Positions 10,776-18,309 of a stretch of 64,000 bases of DNA are shown piece after piece. Where the stretch lies: contig OZ231127.1 of assembly GCA_965153355.1 (NCBI GenBank), positions 79,980,001 to 80,044,000 of the forward strand, in the 5' to 3' direction. Position 1 is the stretch's first letter; each line of letters opens with the position of its first letter. This DNA comes from Flaccisagitta enflata. Its lineage: Eukaryota; Chaetognatha; Sagittoidea; Aphragmophora. The notes beneath the pieces are model-generated. The model made no database searches and was not told the DNA's origin. It saw only the letters and a list, made by a program, of their open reading frames with translations. Made by a program: the position numbers and the translations under genes.

Positions 10776-13700
10776 AATGCCCTTTTCTGGATTACATTCT
10801 GAGAATGATTTGTTATGTTACCACAATCGTGTCTTTTGTCTAGGACACAGAGACCGCGACTGCGTATTTAATAGATGGCAGGCAGAACGGTAGGGAAAAA
10901 AAGGGAAAAGGAGATCGATTAAGACTCATTTGAAAGTGAGAAACAGAGACAGGATAAGACACAGACTGACACAGACAATAGGAAACGCGTTATCCAAGTG
11001 GTAAGCTGAATATGAAGAGCAACCATAGAAAAACAGCAATGGACAGTTTGTTACACTTAATAGGTTATTTTGATTATCATCATTTTCATTTTCTCGCTGA
11101 AGCCATTTTAAAATGAGAGATAAGTATTTAGCGATGGTTGTTATTCATACACAACCACTAAAATAGAATCTTTCCTTGACGTTGTTGCGATGATGATCGG
11201 TCTGTAGTGTGAAATTGTGCTCTTTGAGATAAACAAAATCAAAACTTTATCCCGTTTTTTTTTTCTGTTTAGTTACGACAAAGCACCTCTATAACTGGCT
11301 GTGACCGTCGGTCGGTTGGTCGGTTGGTCGGTAGGTCGGTTGGTCTGTCGGTGATGAATTCGTTTGACGATCCACACGTCGCACCTTATTGGCCTACTTG
11401 GCCTTGTTTTTCTAGTCGCGTGCTCGAGACTCTATACCCCGTTAATTTAGCCTGTACCTAAATGACAGAAAGCAATGAAACTACTATCTAGGAAATGAAT
11501 ATACGGACACCTAACCATCATTATAGCAGCTACACTGCAACAACCCATTCAAAAATGAAAGCAGATCAACAAGCTATGACAAAATATCTTCCATGATATA
11601 TAATCCCTACCCCTATACGAAATCCAAAATTTCCCAAATTCCAATTCTGACTGAAGATTTGGAATCAGCAGAAAAAACTGACTGTTGAAAGTGTTTTCCT
11701 TTTTTTGATATTCCAACTAGAAGGTGGTCAAAAAGTGCTGTCAAATGTTGCGAAACATACCTTTCCTTTTAATTTCTTTATAAAATCATTAAACTTACCT
11801 TATTTAAAAATCTTTAGCTTGGATTTTGACAATGATTCAGAAGAAATTTTGATAAAAGAAAAGCACTTTCAACAGACAGTTTTTCATGCAGATTTCGAAT
11901 CTACAGTCGAAATTTTGATTTGAGCAATTTGAAATTTTTGGTTTTCTATTGGCCCATGGGAAGATCAAGGTAAGGCGCGGCAACCAAGATGTAAACTTTT
12001 AAAGCTGAAAATTATGACAATAGAAGCCCAAGACAGCTTTACAACATGAACTGCTCGGAGAATTTCGATTTTTTTTTTGTTTTAGTCATTTCAGTACAGA
12101 CCGTTATGTTGGTCCGTCCGTCGGTCCGTCCAATTTTACTTTTTCGGCGGATATGCGGTCTTTGGCCACACACGGCTCCTGCCCAAATACTCTGATAACC
12201 TCAAATTCTGCCCCTACCCTCGCACACGCGACTTGGGTGGCTTTGTACCCGGCCTTGTTTTGTAATGAATTACCTGTACTGCGTAAACGATGACGACGGC
12301 GACGATGGAGATGATGATTATGCCAGCCAGAGCGCCTGCCCCCAACCCGATGAACACCATCATATTCGATTTCAGATCTTCGCAAACCTTGACCAGAATC
12401 GCCTGATAACAAACAATTCCAGGAACCGGACGAATAAGTTGTCGGTCCGTCGGCACATTACATTCTTTTCCGTTTTTGAAGGGTCTTTTCATGGTTTTAA
12501 GTTGAATCCCGCAGTAGCGGATGATAAGGGACCAATATTTTTGTTGTGTTTTAGCGGGTTTTAAGTGTATGAATCTGAATCTCGGATCCCAAAACTATTC
12601 ATGACAAGTAGAACAATATCCCTTGCTATACCTTAACTGAGAAATATGGAAGAGGGCCTTGTGAGCCCTCACTGACGAGTTACTATGCCCATCACCCTAG
12701 TTTTCTATTTAGAAAAAAAACTAACTTTGCAAACATCCATTCTGAGTCGATCCCTAAATACTATTGCATGATGTCCCTGAGTTGTTCATATTGATCAACC
12801 TACATCATATCTCTGAGTTGTTTGCATTTATTAACCCACATCAAACAACCAAAGCCTGCATGATATTGATCAATCTGCATGGTATCCCTGAGTTGTTCGT
12901 ATTGATCAACCTGCACAATATCTCTGAGTTGTTTATATTGATCAACCTGCATGATATTCCTGAGTTGTTTGTACTGATCAACCTGCATGATATCCCTGAA
13001 TTGTTTGTATTGATCAACCTGCATGACATTCCTGAGTTGTTTATACTGATCAATCTGCATGATATCCCTGAGTCGTTTGTATTGATCAACCTGCATGATA
13101 CTCCAGAGTTGTTTGTATTGATCAACCTGCATGATATACCTTAGTAGTTTGTATTGGTTAACCTGTATGTTATCCCTGAGTTGTCTGCACTGATCAACCT
13201 GCATGATATCTCTGAGTTGTTTGTATTGGTCAACCTGCATGATCAACCAGGTTGGTTTGGTTGGCAGGTTGGTTTGGTTTTATGAGCATAAAACCAAACC
13301 AAACCAACCTGCATGATATCCCTGAGTTGTTGATATTGATCAACCTGCATGATCAACCTGCATGATATCCTTGAGTTGCTCGTATTGATCGACTCGGTGC
13401 GTTCGATTTGTTGATCCGGCGATGATTTCCAATTCCGTTCCGTTGACGCACAAATCGAGTTGGTCTTCATCTGTGTCGACGGTGCATTCCTGTCCGACGC
13501 CGATGCTGTAGACAGTCACGTTCTCACGACGAAGAAACTCCACTTCCTCCAGCAAAGCGTCTTTGTTCTTCGTTTGTCCGTCGGTCAGCACGAAGCCCAA
13601 ACTCACGATTCGAACGGACTCTTCCGCCGTCATACCCGTCATATTTGCCAGCCTTTTTTCGAGGATCATCGGTTGGTATTCAATGAGTCAGTTTCAATTT

Positions 13701-16700
13701 GTAAAGAAGGCAAAATACGTGACAACCCTAGTCGCATGCAGGTCGGCACGGGTAGTCAGACAATTGGGCAGGAGCAGCAACGAAAATACGCGCTAGATAT
13801 AGATCCACAAATGAGACTGACGGAATACAGTAGACAGAAAGTCACCACCTGCTTACTTCTTTCCACGCTTGACCAACTAACCACCCAACATCAATTTTTA
13901 CGGACGGACCAACGGAGAGCTCGACGGACAGAACGAAAATAGACCAAAAGAGTCGCGTAGCATGCATGACTAAAAACAAGGGGAAAAAAAGTAAATATGA
14001 ATTGATTATTCTAGGGTTATCGAGCAGACCCTGAGCAACATGCCCCTTTTTGGGAACTAGGAACTGTTCAAAAAGAATGAATATAGTCATGGTCATGGTA
14101 ACATAGCAATAAACCGCTTGAAAATGAAATGAAAGGCAATGAAGTAAATGAAGTGCTCACTCACGTTTTGTCTCGTTCCATTTGAAGTTGCTGCCTCATG
14201 TGCCTCAATGCTTTTTCCGTGTTGGTCTGACCGATTAAGCTCGCATTTCTTACTCGGCCATGAATATAAGTTTGCGTCAAATTAAAGGCCAGCTTTTCCC
14301 AATTATTGGACGTTTTTAGCGGCACCATCATAAACACTTCATTCGCAAACTGAACAATTCCCATTTTTGCCGGTCGGCTGCTGCGAATCTGAAAATGTCA
14401 AAGTTGTACTATCTTGCTTGAAAAATATATCATAGAAAAAATCATGAATATACTAATTTGATACCATCTTGGCCATAAATATAAGCACAGCTTTTAAGTG
14501 TCATAACTTGTTTAATTTTAATCGCAGAGAGATGTTTTTTTTCTTCAAAATTTGCATCTACACTGTCTTCGGATCGGACTGTGAAATGCAAAACCTTTAT
14601 AGCTCCTAAACCACTTGGAAAAAAGTCATGAAATTTTCAGTGAATATTGGTAACATATGACGGTTTTTGCCTGTCAAAGCTCAGATCATAATATAGAAAA
14701 GTTGAGGGGAAAACAAAATATCAAAAGAAAACCCATTTTTAATAAGGATCAATTTTTCCCCATTACCTTAGAAAGGAGTTGTCTATATCTGCTTGAAATT
14801 ACTTTGCATTTCAACAAAAACTCGAGGATTTATTTTCGATGACAGATGTTAACTTATGTAATATCTATTTGCTCCATATTCTGAGAGAAAAACAGCACCT
14901 CCAAAAAAAAAACAGGTAAAAAAAGCCATTTTGCTTAAAAAATGGATGTTCATTCAATATTTTGTTTTCCCCTCACCTTTTCTATATTATGATTTGAGCT
15001 TTGACATGCAAAAACCGTCACATGTTGTCAATATTCACTAAAAATTTCATGACTTTTTTCCTAGCGGTTTAGGAGCTATAAAGGTTTTGCATTTCACAGT
15101 CCGATCCGAAGACGGTGTATGAAAAATCTATCAAATGATTTCAAGCTGGTTCCTGTATCTTTATTCGTTTAGAAATGACAGCCAAATGAATCAAACATTT
15201 GCCTTTTGCAAGTGTGGTTGGGCAAATCTTTCTTAGTTTATGGAGAATGGTGCACTGGCACACTGCGCCAAATATACTGAAAGATTGACGAGTTAAGCTT
15301 GTCTAGGGTTAGCCCACATCAATTTGGATCTCAATCCAATTGAGAGTTCAAAGATTCAAGTGAAAAAGCTGCAGAAACAGGGGAAAACAACATGCAAAGC
15401 AGGGCTGAAATGAATCCCATAAACGGTTAGAAACAACATTACTTCCAAGGACCTCCAGTCTCTCTACGAGTCAATGCCAAAGTGAATGCAGGCAGTGGTG
15501 GATGCCCATCATGGTCATACTAAATATTAGATGCAGTCTGATATATTTGCTGCTCAGTTCTAGTCAATAAATCAACTTATACACCCACTGTGCTTATATT
15601 TATGGCCAAGATGGTACATATAAAAGATAAATGAGTTTCTACAAATTATTAATAAATGATGATGATATAAAATTTATATATCATATTTTTTGATTAAAAA
15701 TTTTTTTCTACTATTTTTTTTCCTCCTTAAGAATGATATAACTAGGAAAAACAATTTATAAAACCTTATAACAGGGTGTGCAAAATTATCCGCACTCAGC
15801 AGTTATTTTTTTTAAAAACCCTGTAGAAAAAAGGATTTTTGAAAGCATAAGGGGTAGATATGAAAAAGTATCCTTCTTAACATTCAAAACCAAAATTCAC
15901 AAAGTATAAAAAGTCAGAAATTAAACTGTTTACGTATATTTAACTCAGATAAAACACTCCTTTAAAAAGTTCATTAAAAAAAAACTGAAATTCTGTTGTT
16001 AGTTTTTCTTGCCCTTTAGGCCTGATTTATTTGCTTTTTTGACCTCCACTGATGTTGATTTAACTTACCTCCCTCCGCATAGTGTGTGTCAAGCTAGGAA
16101 AATCATTATGGAGTAGTTACAAATACAAGAATCTATGATTTTGTTATCTATTTTGCTTATGAAATATAATCCTGTTAAAATCAAAATCTCTGCTTCCAAT
16201 CATTTAACTCCCATAGTGACAAGGGATTTAGAAAAAACCTACAATCAATTTTGGCTTCTAGTATGACTAGCTGGGATACTCTGGCTCAAATTTCATATTG
16301 CTGGGTCACTTCTAAGTATGGTTTTCTTTCAATGGAGCAAGTGCGGATAGTTTTGCACACCCTGTTACAGGGTTACCTTAGTTACATGCTTGTGGGCAGA
16401 AGCAATGGTAAAAAATGATAACCTAGCAAAAAACATCTTTAAATTCCATGTTAAGTATCATACAAAACATTTATTTTCCCTTAAGATCTTCCGACTTGTC
16501 GGTCACACTCTTGGTCTAAGGCAAGTTACATGTTCTACATGTATTGTTGTTTGTCTTGTTTTCTTTGACTTCGTTTTTGTCATTGTCATCCTCTCAACTT
16601 GAGCTACGAGAGACATACAGAGACATGGTACGTCTTTCTATATCTTAAAAGCAACGTGAGAAGATGAGTTGCATATTGCAGTAGCATGGTTTCTTCTAGT

Positions 16701-17701
16701 ATTTAAAATGATTTGATGTCGTCTCAGATCTATCAACACCCAACTTCATTGTGTGTTGCTTCTTAAAATTACTTTAAATGATTGCATGATTAATATGATT
16801 GGTTAAATTATGTTACATGAAAGAATGTTTGTTAGGATTGTTCATTGTCTCAACTATGTCATGGTGTACAGAAACAGGAAATTATGGTTTCATTTTACTT
16901 TTTGCTTGCAATAAAGATTTACAATCAATAATTTTTTTTAGGATTTCAGTAAAGTATTCTTGATATAATGTATAAGGTGTTTTAACAATATTTCTAAACC
17001 CAGAATACTGATTATGATTTCAAAACAATCAGAAATAAGAATTGAATGTTTGAATACCTTGGAAAATAGTGAACAAAAATTCAAAATGTTGTTAGGTGTA
17101 ATTATATGACAGCCTCAATAAAGAAAATTTTGCATTTCTAAGAACATGGCCCTTTTCTTATATGTTTTTAAAAAGAGGCCATGTTTTTTGGAAATGCAAA
17201 TTTGTTTATTTCTATGCAATGATATAATTTCACATAATAGGAGTGAGATGACACAATATGATTTTCTTTAAAAAACCTTCTTTTTTCTACCTTTTTTCAA
17301 TACAATATGTACATAAAATCTGTATTTAAGAGATATTCTTTGCAAAAATTTATTGCTCAACACTTAAAAAAGATTTTCTTTTAGAAAAAATTATAAACAA
17401 ATGATAAGTATCATAAATCAATCAGACTGACAAAATGACCAATAGATACAGCAAGTTATATTTTGCTTTTACATAATTGAAATTAAGAAAAAAAACTTAT
17501 GATACATGGGGGCCACTTTTTTGCAAGAAGGTAGAGAAATTTAAGAGAGGGAGAGAGAGTTAAGATTATGTTCAGCTCTTCCAGAGTTCTTAAATATGTA
17601 CATAACATACACACACAAAAAATAAAGTTAACAAACATAAAACAAACAAACAAACAAACAAACAAACAAACAAACAAACAAACACACAACAACAACAACA
17701 A

Positions 17702-17779
<78 letters not shown>

Positions 17780-17819
17780 CCACACCAACAACAACAACAA
17801 CAACAACCACACCAACAGC

Positions 17820-17883
<64 letters not shown>

Positions 17884-17885
17884 TC

Positions 17886-17929
<44 letters not shown>

Positions 17930-18176
17930 CTGCAACAACAACATAAACAAACAGTTATATACAAATTAACTAATTGGTTAGATCTGTCATTTAGTATTTA
18001 CCTTTCCCATAAATTTGGTGACATTGGCGACAAATTCCATGGCCAAATTGAACTGCGTGTCTGTGAGGCTTTTGCTGGAGTCTACAGCAAACACGCACTG
18101 GACCTGAATGTCTTCCAATAAGCACAATTCTTCACTTTTCTCGCCATTTTTGCCCTCCGGCTGCGTTGCATTTACC
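1..18176 (-). CDS. vWA-domain single-pass membrane protein gene (multi-exon, partial at both ends)
   Basis: Composite gene assembled from minus-strand exons 18002-18176, 14165-14388, 13358-13652, 12274-12402 and 1-61. The joined frame encodes one von Willebrand factor A domain with all three MIDAS elements: DSSKS (DxSxS), the Thr in QTNTEKAL, and the Asp in VLTDGQ. The last vWA helix leads directly into a transmembrane helix, and the next exon would supply a cytoplasmic tail. Such domains bind protein ligands through a divalent metal at the cell surface. Seven N-x-S/T sequons (NVT, NLT, NAS, NMT, NVT, NGT, NRT) fit an extracellular location. All junction phases agree. The signal peptide and upstream exons are not found; one candidate lies at 25905-26001. 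The last intron carries an antisense BEL/Pao element. Integrin-like or collagen-like relatives cannot be separated from this portion. Confidence 0.72.
97..171. repeat. (TTG)n microsatellite
   Basis: Uninterrupted TTG repeat of about 25 units, just inside the intron next to the vWA tail exon. The following 60 bp is T/G-rich debris of the same type. Confidence 0.95.
232..660 (+). repeat. Interspersed repeat family C, copy 1
   Basis: Starts with GGGCAGCGGCCCCGAAAGG, a short palindromic block. It continues with about 20 bp units of the type AGGCCCAAATCCCAACCTTG, inverts near 465, and ends with GCAGGGCACGGGTACCGCTG and ACGCTTTTGCGACTATTGAT. The same start and end blocks recur at 26260-26720, 38520-39610, 41085-42615 and 57063-58413. 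No coding capacity. Confidence 0.7.
667..763. repeat. (TTG)n microsatellite interrupted by the BEL/Pao element
   Basis: TTG repeat with a few CTG/TAG variants that abuts the left LTR. TTG repeats resume at 10738 right after the right LTR, so the retrotransposon inserted into a TTG array and its target duplication cannot be resolved from the repeat. Confidence 0.85.
764..1306 (+). repeat. 5' LTR of the BEL/Pao element
   Basis: 543 bp direct repeat starting TGTGTGATATTC and ending near TATTCAATAGT. It contains a CRE-like TGACGTCA at 874-881 and a polyadenylation signal AATAAA at 1221-1226. Hand comparison with 10196-10738 gives six substitutions and no indels. The exact ends are uncertain by 1-2 bases because the flanks are TTG repeat. 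Confidence 0.93.
874..881 (+). promoter_or_regulatory. CRE/ATF-type palindrome in the LTR
   Basis: Perfect TGACGTCA octamer 110 bp into the LTR, repeated at 10306-10313 in the right LTR. CREB/ATF factors bind this motif and it is common in retroelement U3 regions. Function here is inferred. Confidence 0.5.
1307..2070 (+). other. BEL/Pao untranslated leader
   Basis: No long open frame between the LTR and the gag start. The segment has several CGTCGCGG and CGTCC-rich stretches and purine blocks such as AAGGAAAGAAAAAG. I could not recognise a tRNA primer-binding site immediately after the LTR. Confidence 0.6.
2071..2599 (+). pseudogene. gag: BEL/Pao gag, N-terminal part (interrupted)
   Basis: Begins MTRSSNKETLDRL at the first ATG after the leader and is open for 176 codons up to a hAT-type insertion; the frame continues 17 codons into the insertion and stops at 2652. 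It contains a tandem duplication of a roughly 40-residue module: DEDYRTPANQFNAVL then SPEQIQFIEE, matched by DDDYTVAGNNFNSLL then TPAQRKFIED. An Arg/Ser-dipeptide region (RARSRSQSRSRS) follows. The frame phase at the insertion matches the downstream gag piece at 4368 once one copy of the 8 bp target duplication is discounted. The product of this fragment alone would be truncated. Confidence 0.75.
2600..4359. mobile_element. Non-autonomous hAT-type element inserted in gag
   Basis: 1760 bp element flanked by a perfect 8 bp duplication, GTCTACAT (2592-2599 and 4360-4367). Terminal inverted repeats are TAGTGTTCGCACGAGCAG and, at the right end reversed, TAGTGTTCTCAAAAGCAG (15 of 18 identical). Subterminal GCTAGCAG repeats occur near both ends. 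The 8 bp duplication and TAGTGTTC ends are hAT traits. No transposase frame is present, so it would need one in trans. Confidence 0.88.
2839..3447. mobile_element. Foldback element nested in the hAT-type element
   Basis: Left end ACCGGGTCATCAGCCTGAGA and right end, reversed, the same. The inverted arms extend roughly 170 bp each with about 10-15% mismatch, including TAAGCTTTTACTC and TGTATCAAAATTTCAT blocks. No clean target duplication and no coding capacity. A related foldback lies at 18310-18836. Confidence 0.75.
4368..5632 (+). pseudogene. gag: BEL/Pao gag, C-terminal part
   Basis: Open frame after the hAT-type insertion; the first ATG is at 4388 (414 codons). It starts with a charged Ala/Lys-rich helix (KKAAEEAAAKKAADG), then a capsid-like region with EVMDVPGVTDAERFVALQ, GEAHKMI and ALDELKFFYGKRIGKAETYL, which resembles the DUF1759 region of BEL/Pao gag. 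The C-terminus becomes Arg/Ser-rich and stops at 5632. From about 5400 the alternative frame (position 1) reads more naturally as Gln/Pro-rich sequence (PAPQQQPPRFSSTPQQ) leading into the zinc knuckles. The last 60 or so residues in the gag frame may therefore be a frameshift artefact. Confidence 0.75.
5644..10035 (+). CDS. pol: BEL/Pao pol: zinc knuckles, protease, RT, RNase H, integrase
   Basis: 1463-codon frame without internal stops. The frame is open from 5377, and the residue at 5644 is a TTG codon, so no separate start is implied. Residues are counted from 5644. CCHC knuckles begin just before that point (CLYCSDAHLLDGC) and continue with CLKCFGRNHQIGKC and CLLCNRFGHN. The aspartic protease motif DTGSN is at 159. 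Reverse transcriptase has Asp 494 (CGDIKSCFHQ) and YVDD 571-574. RNase H shows FTDAS (Asp 749), RLELQAA and FFTDST. Integrase has an HHCC region ending CLTC and catalytic Asp 1148, Asp 1210 and Glu 1261. A DUF5641-like tail (GDLVLHVEES, RERWPLAIV) ends the protein. It is one base out of phase with gag: programmed -1 frameshifting or a one-base loss in this copy. No obvious slippery heptamer was seen. Confidence 0.92.
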   Translation: MYCSDAHLLDGCPKFSELSVPERKQFLFKQRLCLKCFGRNHQIGKCREKVQCLLCNRFGHNTLLHAAPLTSQSPQVPSSSSEMVNVMPAGSNVDVQNRLLQLSGTQVVDPTPAETGAAPLDRQVNVSAAVSNVDCFRPVLAVKVNLPGGRSTSVYALYDTGSNKTLITQDFQRKFNIGTRQQFVMLNGLGSSSSGQRDVATFSLQSLVDPKTVLDGVEAYVVESLPFKPGHIARQHHVDKFDYMEGVKLIELDSDNISILIGTDLAPAFVHYEARILNRSSPVALRSPFGWSLMGSIDRPSKSAWAAYVSFDEGKQLNDQLEKYFRADFPDAPSAKVGRSRQDQRAEDMMKASCKFVDGRIQVGLLWDKDRETTAALMPSAASEATARVRTVKMVRRLSKTPHLKKVVEDSVEKLLTEGWAEVVDMNAPTSDILWYLPGVLSERKGKHRFCLDGAAKSFGVSLNSMLLTGEGSNVTIFNALSNARRYNFFACGDIKSCFHQILIPPEDRDALRFFRWLPGQEDILECIRMCRNIFGSACSTAINSYAIRYNAEVNGADFAREVIEAILRAYVDDVPTSSPTEESSIELVRGLIDLCARGGFPLTKFVANSQAVLDSIPADLKAEGFKGQGPLPSTSVLGVKYDPIEDTFRIKSAAKSGGGPWTRKCVLSVVMGIFDPLGQVAPYTLLGKKMNQELCAAKFGWDPPLPPEVDARVEKWFQGMEQLQSLPIVRSFGLTYHGQPVILITFTDASIIGYGAVFFFVIEATGQVIWVAARSRVSPTKETNVDVNGSIPRLELQAAVTGVELSTQIREDIDVRISREYFFTDSTTVYFWIQGKDGKHPVFVANRLNKIHLTHPDAPPKQWRWVPTGLNPADVVSQGAMPDDTEAWKLFHEGPRFIACPEDEWPLLPVADEATVGASNVADPSVQESNPVDIGPLESLLRRKSNFTSIMCIVSYVLRYVGRSHKKADKFNPAISSLPSASEMQDAKDLLIQDCQRRHFQAEITVYSEGTVKPRKVKRVLNRSASSLRQLNPFVDDKGFLRVGGRLGLCQEAFEVSHPLILPYNDPLVNHLIKFIHEEFGHAGIEYVLSELRRQFWIIKGRQAVKKVLWRCLTCRRRHRHPEQQQMAPLPSYRIEVAPPFTDTGVDLFGPISVKSGRYGKKVWVVLFCCMRVRAVYLEVVKDLEAQTFIETLQRFHSFYPSVKRLHSDQGTNLVGANNLLQSMLAEWKNAPESVVYPRPVGIEWIFIPPHAPHQGGSWERLVGVVKKTIGGITSGLTPSDIQYERFRTIVQVAAGIVNRRPLSRFSSDPQDLRPLTPAHFLNPAMSHLVLSSDALPSVPLTGTELRRSKDVLRPILDSFWKQWTTEYVASLQKRSKWICRQRNIAKGDLVLHVEESMPRERWPLAIVTGIIASEDGLVRRVYIRTSSGQSLERDVRKIILLEREGEDEKVEEVVIDGGGDE
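10196..10738 (+). repeat. 3' LTR of the BEL/Pao element
   Basis: Second 543 bp LTR, preceded by a purine tract (AGATGGGGG) suitable as the plus-strand primer site. It carries the CRE-like octamer at 10306-10313 and the AATAAA signal at 10653-10658. Six substitutions separate it from the 5' LTR. Confidence 0.93.
10653..10658 (+). promoter_or_regulatory. Polyadenylation signal in 3' LTR
   Basis: AATAAA hexamer about 80 bp before the LTR end, identical in both LTRs. It probably directs 3' end formation of the retrotransposon transcript. Confidence 0.5.
10739..10816 (-). repeat. TTG repeat plus duplicated copy of the vWA tail-exon acceptor
   Basis: TTG repeats to about 10775 continue the array broken by the retrotransposon. 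On the minus strand 10816-10783 reads an intron end ATTCTCAG followed by AATGTAATCCAGAAAAGGGC. This is a diverged copy of the acceptor and first codons at 1-70 (TTTCTCAG then GATGTGATCCGGAACAAAAT). It is a duplicated splice junction, probably decayed. Confidence 0.5.
10817..12094. other. Intron of the vWA gene, mostly unique sequence
   Basis: No exon recognised. A family A fragment with GGTCGGTTGGTCGG units and the hairpin end TAGTCGCGTGCTCGAGACTC occupies about 11290-11450. A 72-codon frame at 11705-11923 shows no family features and is AT-rich. Confidence 0.5.
12095..12262 (+). repeat. Family A repeat, copy next to the transmembrane exon
   Basis: Has the GGTCCGTCC core, then CACACGCGACTTGGGTGGC and the terminal GGCCTTGTTTT. 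It ends only 12 bp from the exon D donor. Confidence 0.65.
12274..12402 (-). CDS. vWA gene, exon D: end of vWA and transmembrane helix
   Basis: Acceptor TTTGTTATCAG before 12402 and donor CAG|GTAATT at 12274/12273; 43 codons, phase 0 at both ends. It starts AILVKVCEDLKSN, which completes the final vWA helix and its terminal Cys. A helix of about 24 hydrophobic residues follows (FIGLGAGALAGIIIIS, then IVAVVIVYAV), so the protein is membrane-anchored with the vWA outside. Confidence 0.72.
12499..12550 (+). repeat. Family F MITE fragment
   Basis: Contains GTTGAATCCCGC and GCGGATGATAAGGGA, matching the left end of the TA-flanked family F MITEs (for example 58788-58960). Truncated. Confidence 0.4.
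12768..13400 (-). repeat. 36 bp minisatellite derived from the 3' end of vWA exon C
   Basis: About 17 tandem units of 36 bp. On the minus strand each encodes a 12-residue unit of the type VDQYKQLRDIMQ, matching exon C residues VDQYEQLKDIMQ at the exon end. Each unit carries the exon-end/donor sequence ATGCAG|GTTGATC. A minus-strand frame is open for 148 codons at 12800-13246 because 36 is a multiple of three. A partial 14 bp unit separates it from the exon, so plain read-through meets a stop. The array lies in the intron between exons C and D. Confidence 0.85.
13244..13316. repeat. Hairpin inside the 36 bp array
   Basis: Inverted repeat of the GGTTGGTTTGGTTTTATG type around a loop at about 13285: GCAGGTTGGTTTGGTTTTAT on one side, its complement with one extra GGTTT unit on the other. 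It interrupts the array register. Confidence 0.6.
13358..13652 (-). CDS. vWA gene, exon C: MIDAS Asp and C-terminal half of vWA
   Basis: 295 nt encoding LANMTGMTAEESVRIV, then the MIDAS strand VLTDGQT, EEVEFLRRENVTVYSIGVG, a short Cys loop (ECTVDTDEDQLDLCVNGTE) and ELEIIAGSTNRTHRVDQYEQ. The acceptor GAAAAAAG|GCTGG fits the phase left by exon B. The donor ATGCAG|GTTGAT is weak in sequence but gives phase 0 into exon D and restores a normal vWA ending. The same junction is amplified in the adjacent intron. Confidence 0.75.
13727..13978 (-). repeat. Family A repeat in vWA intron
   Basis: Reads CTAGTCGCATGCAGGTCGGCACGGG at the left, GACGGACCAACGG-type core at about 13900, and a palindromic right end GAGTCGCGTAGCATGCATGA followed by CTAAAAACAAGG. 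Reverse orientation. Confidence 0.65.
14165..14388 (-). CDS. vWA gene, exon B: central vWA with MIDAS Thr
   Basis: 224 nt, acceptor ACATTTTCAG and donor AAAAC|GTGAGT (strong). Encodes IRSSRPAKMGIVQFANEV, a typical vWA beta strand. FNLTQTYIHGRVRNASL and GQTNTEKALRHMRQQLQ follow, supplying the MIDAS threonine. Phase 0 at its start and 2 at its end, consistent with exons A and C. Confidence 0.8.
14464..15614. mobile_element. TA-flanked MITE with a second MITE nested inside
   Basis: Terminal inverted repeats CCATCTTGGCCATAAATATA (about 28 bp, near perfect) flanked by TA at 14462-14463 and 15615-15616. No coding capacity. It contains the separate TA-flanked foldback 14561-15117. Confidence 0.8.
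14561..15117. mobile_element. TA-flanked foldback MITE, inner
   Basis: Ends CACTGTCTTCGGATCGGACT and its complement, with inverted arms of about 160 bp and TA at 14559-14560 and 15118-15119. Long arms and a TA duplication suggest a Tc1/mariner-mobilised foldback. Confidence 0.8.
15771..16365. mobile_element. Tc1/mariner-type MITE
   Basis: Terminal inverted repeats ACAGGGTGTGCAAAATTATC and, reversed at the right, ACAGGGTGTGCAAAACTATC, extending to CCGCACT. TA duplication at 15769-15770 and 16366-16367. No transposase frame. Confidence 0.82.
16368..17635. other. AT-rich intron of the vWA gene
   Basis: No exon seen. A degenerate inverted repeat lies at about 17096-17240 around ATTTTGCATTTCTAAGAACA and its complement. 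Otherwise AT-rich unique DNA. Confidence 0.45.
17636..17955. repeat. (AAAC)n then (AAC)n microsatellite
   Basis: About 13 AAAC units followed by some 85 AAC units with occasional CAC, AGC and ATC variants, 45 bp from the exon A donor. The long Asn or Leu frames across it are repeat artefacts. Confidence 0.95.
18002..18176 (-). CDS. vWA gene, exon A: start of vWA with DxSxS
   Basis: 175 nt, acceptor CCTCATCAG before 18176 and donor GGAAAG|GTAAAT. Encodes VNATQPEGKNGEKSEELC, then DIQVQCVFAVDSSKSLTD with the MIDAS DSSKS, and FNLAMEFVANVTKFMGK. A second usable acceptor, CAACGCAG, lies 15 bp inside. Upstream exons with the signal peptide are unidentified. Confidence 0.78.
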
Positions 18177-18205
18177 CTGATGAGGATTTTTTACTCTGTC
18201 AATTA

Positions 18206-18295
18206 CAGTTGAATCCCGCTCAAACGGTTCTCAAGAGACTAGCAAACCTCTTGTGTTATAGGCAGAAATCTGTCATACAGAGTAAACATTGTCGT
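18206..18295 (+). repeat. Family F MITE, left part
   Basis: CAGTTGAATCCCGCTCAAAC after TA, then CTCTTGTGTTATAGGCAGAAAT as in full copies. The right inverted end is missing. Confidence 0.55.
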
Positions 18296-18309
18296 ATGCA
18301 ATAAAGTAT

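Noticed and set aside
12800-13246. 148-codon minus-strand frame as part of the vWA protein
   Set aside because: It is offset from exon C by a partial unit, so read-through meets a stop; splicing C to D gives a normal vWA end. Kept as an array finding only.
13460-13942. 160-codon plus-strand frame
   Set aside because: Antisense shadow of vWA exon C and the family A repeat; the minus strand has the MIDAS motif and splice phases.
17483-17969. Leu, Asn and Val homopolymer frames
   Set aside because: AAC/AAAC microsatellite with no non-repeat coding flank; located in the intron beside vWA exon A.
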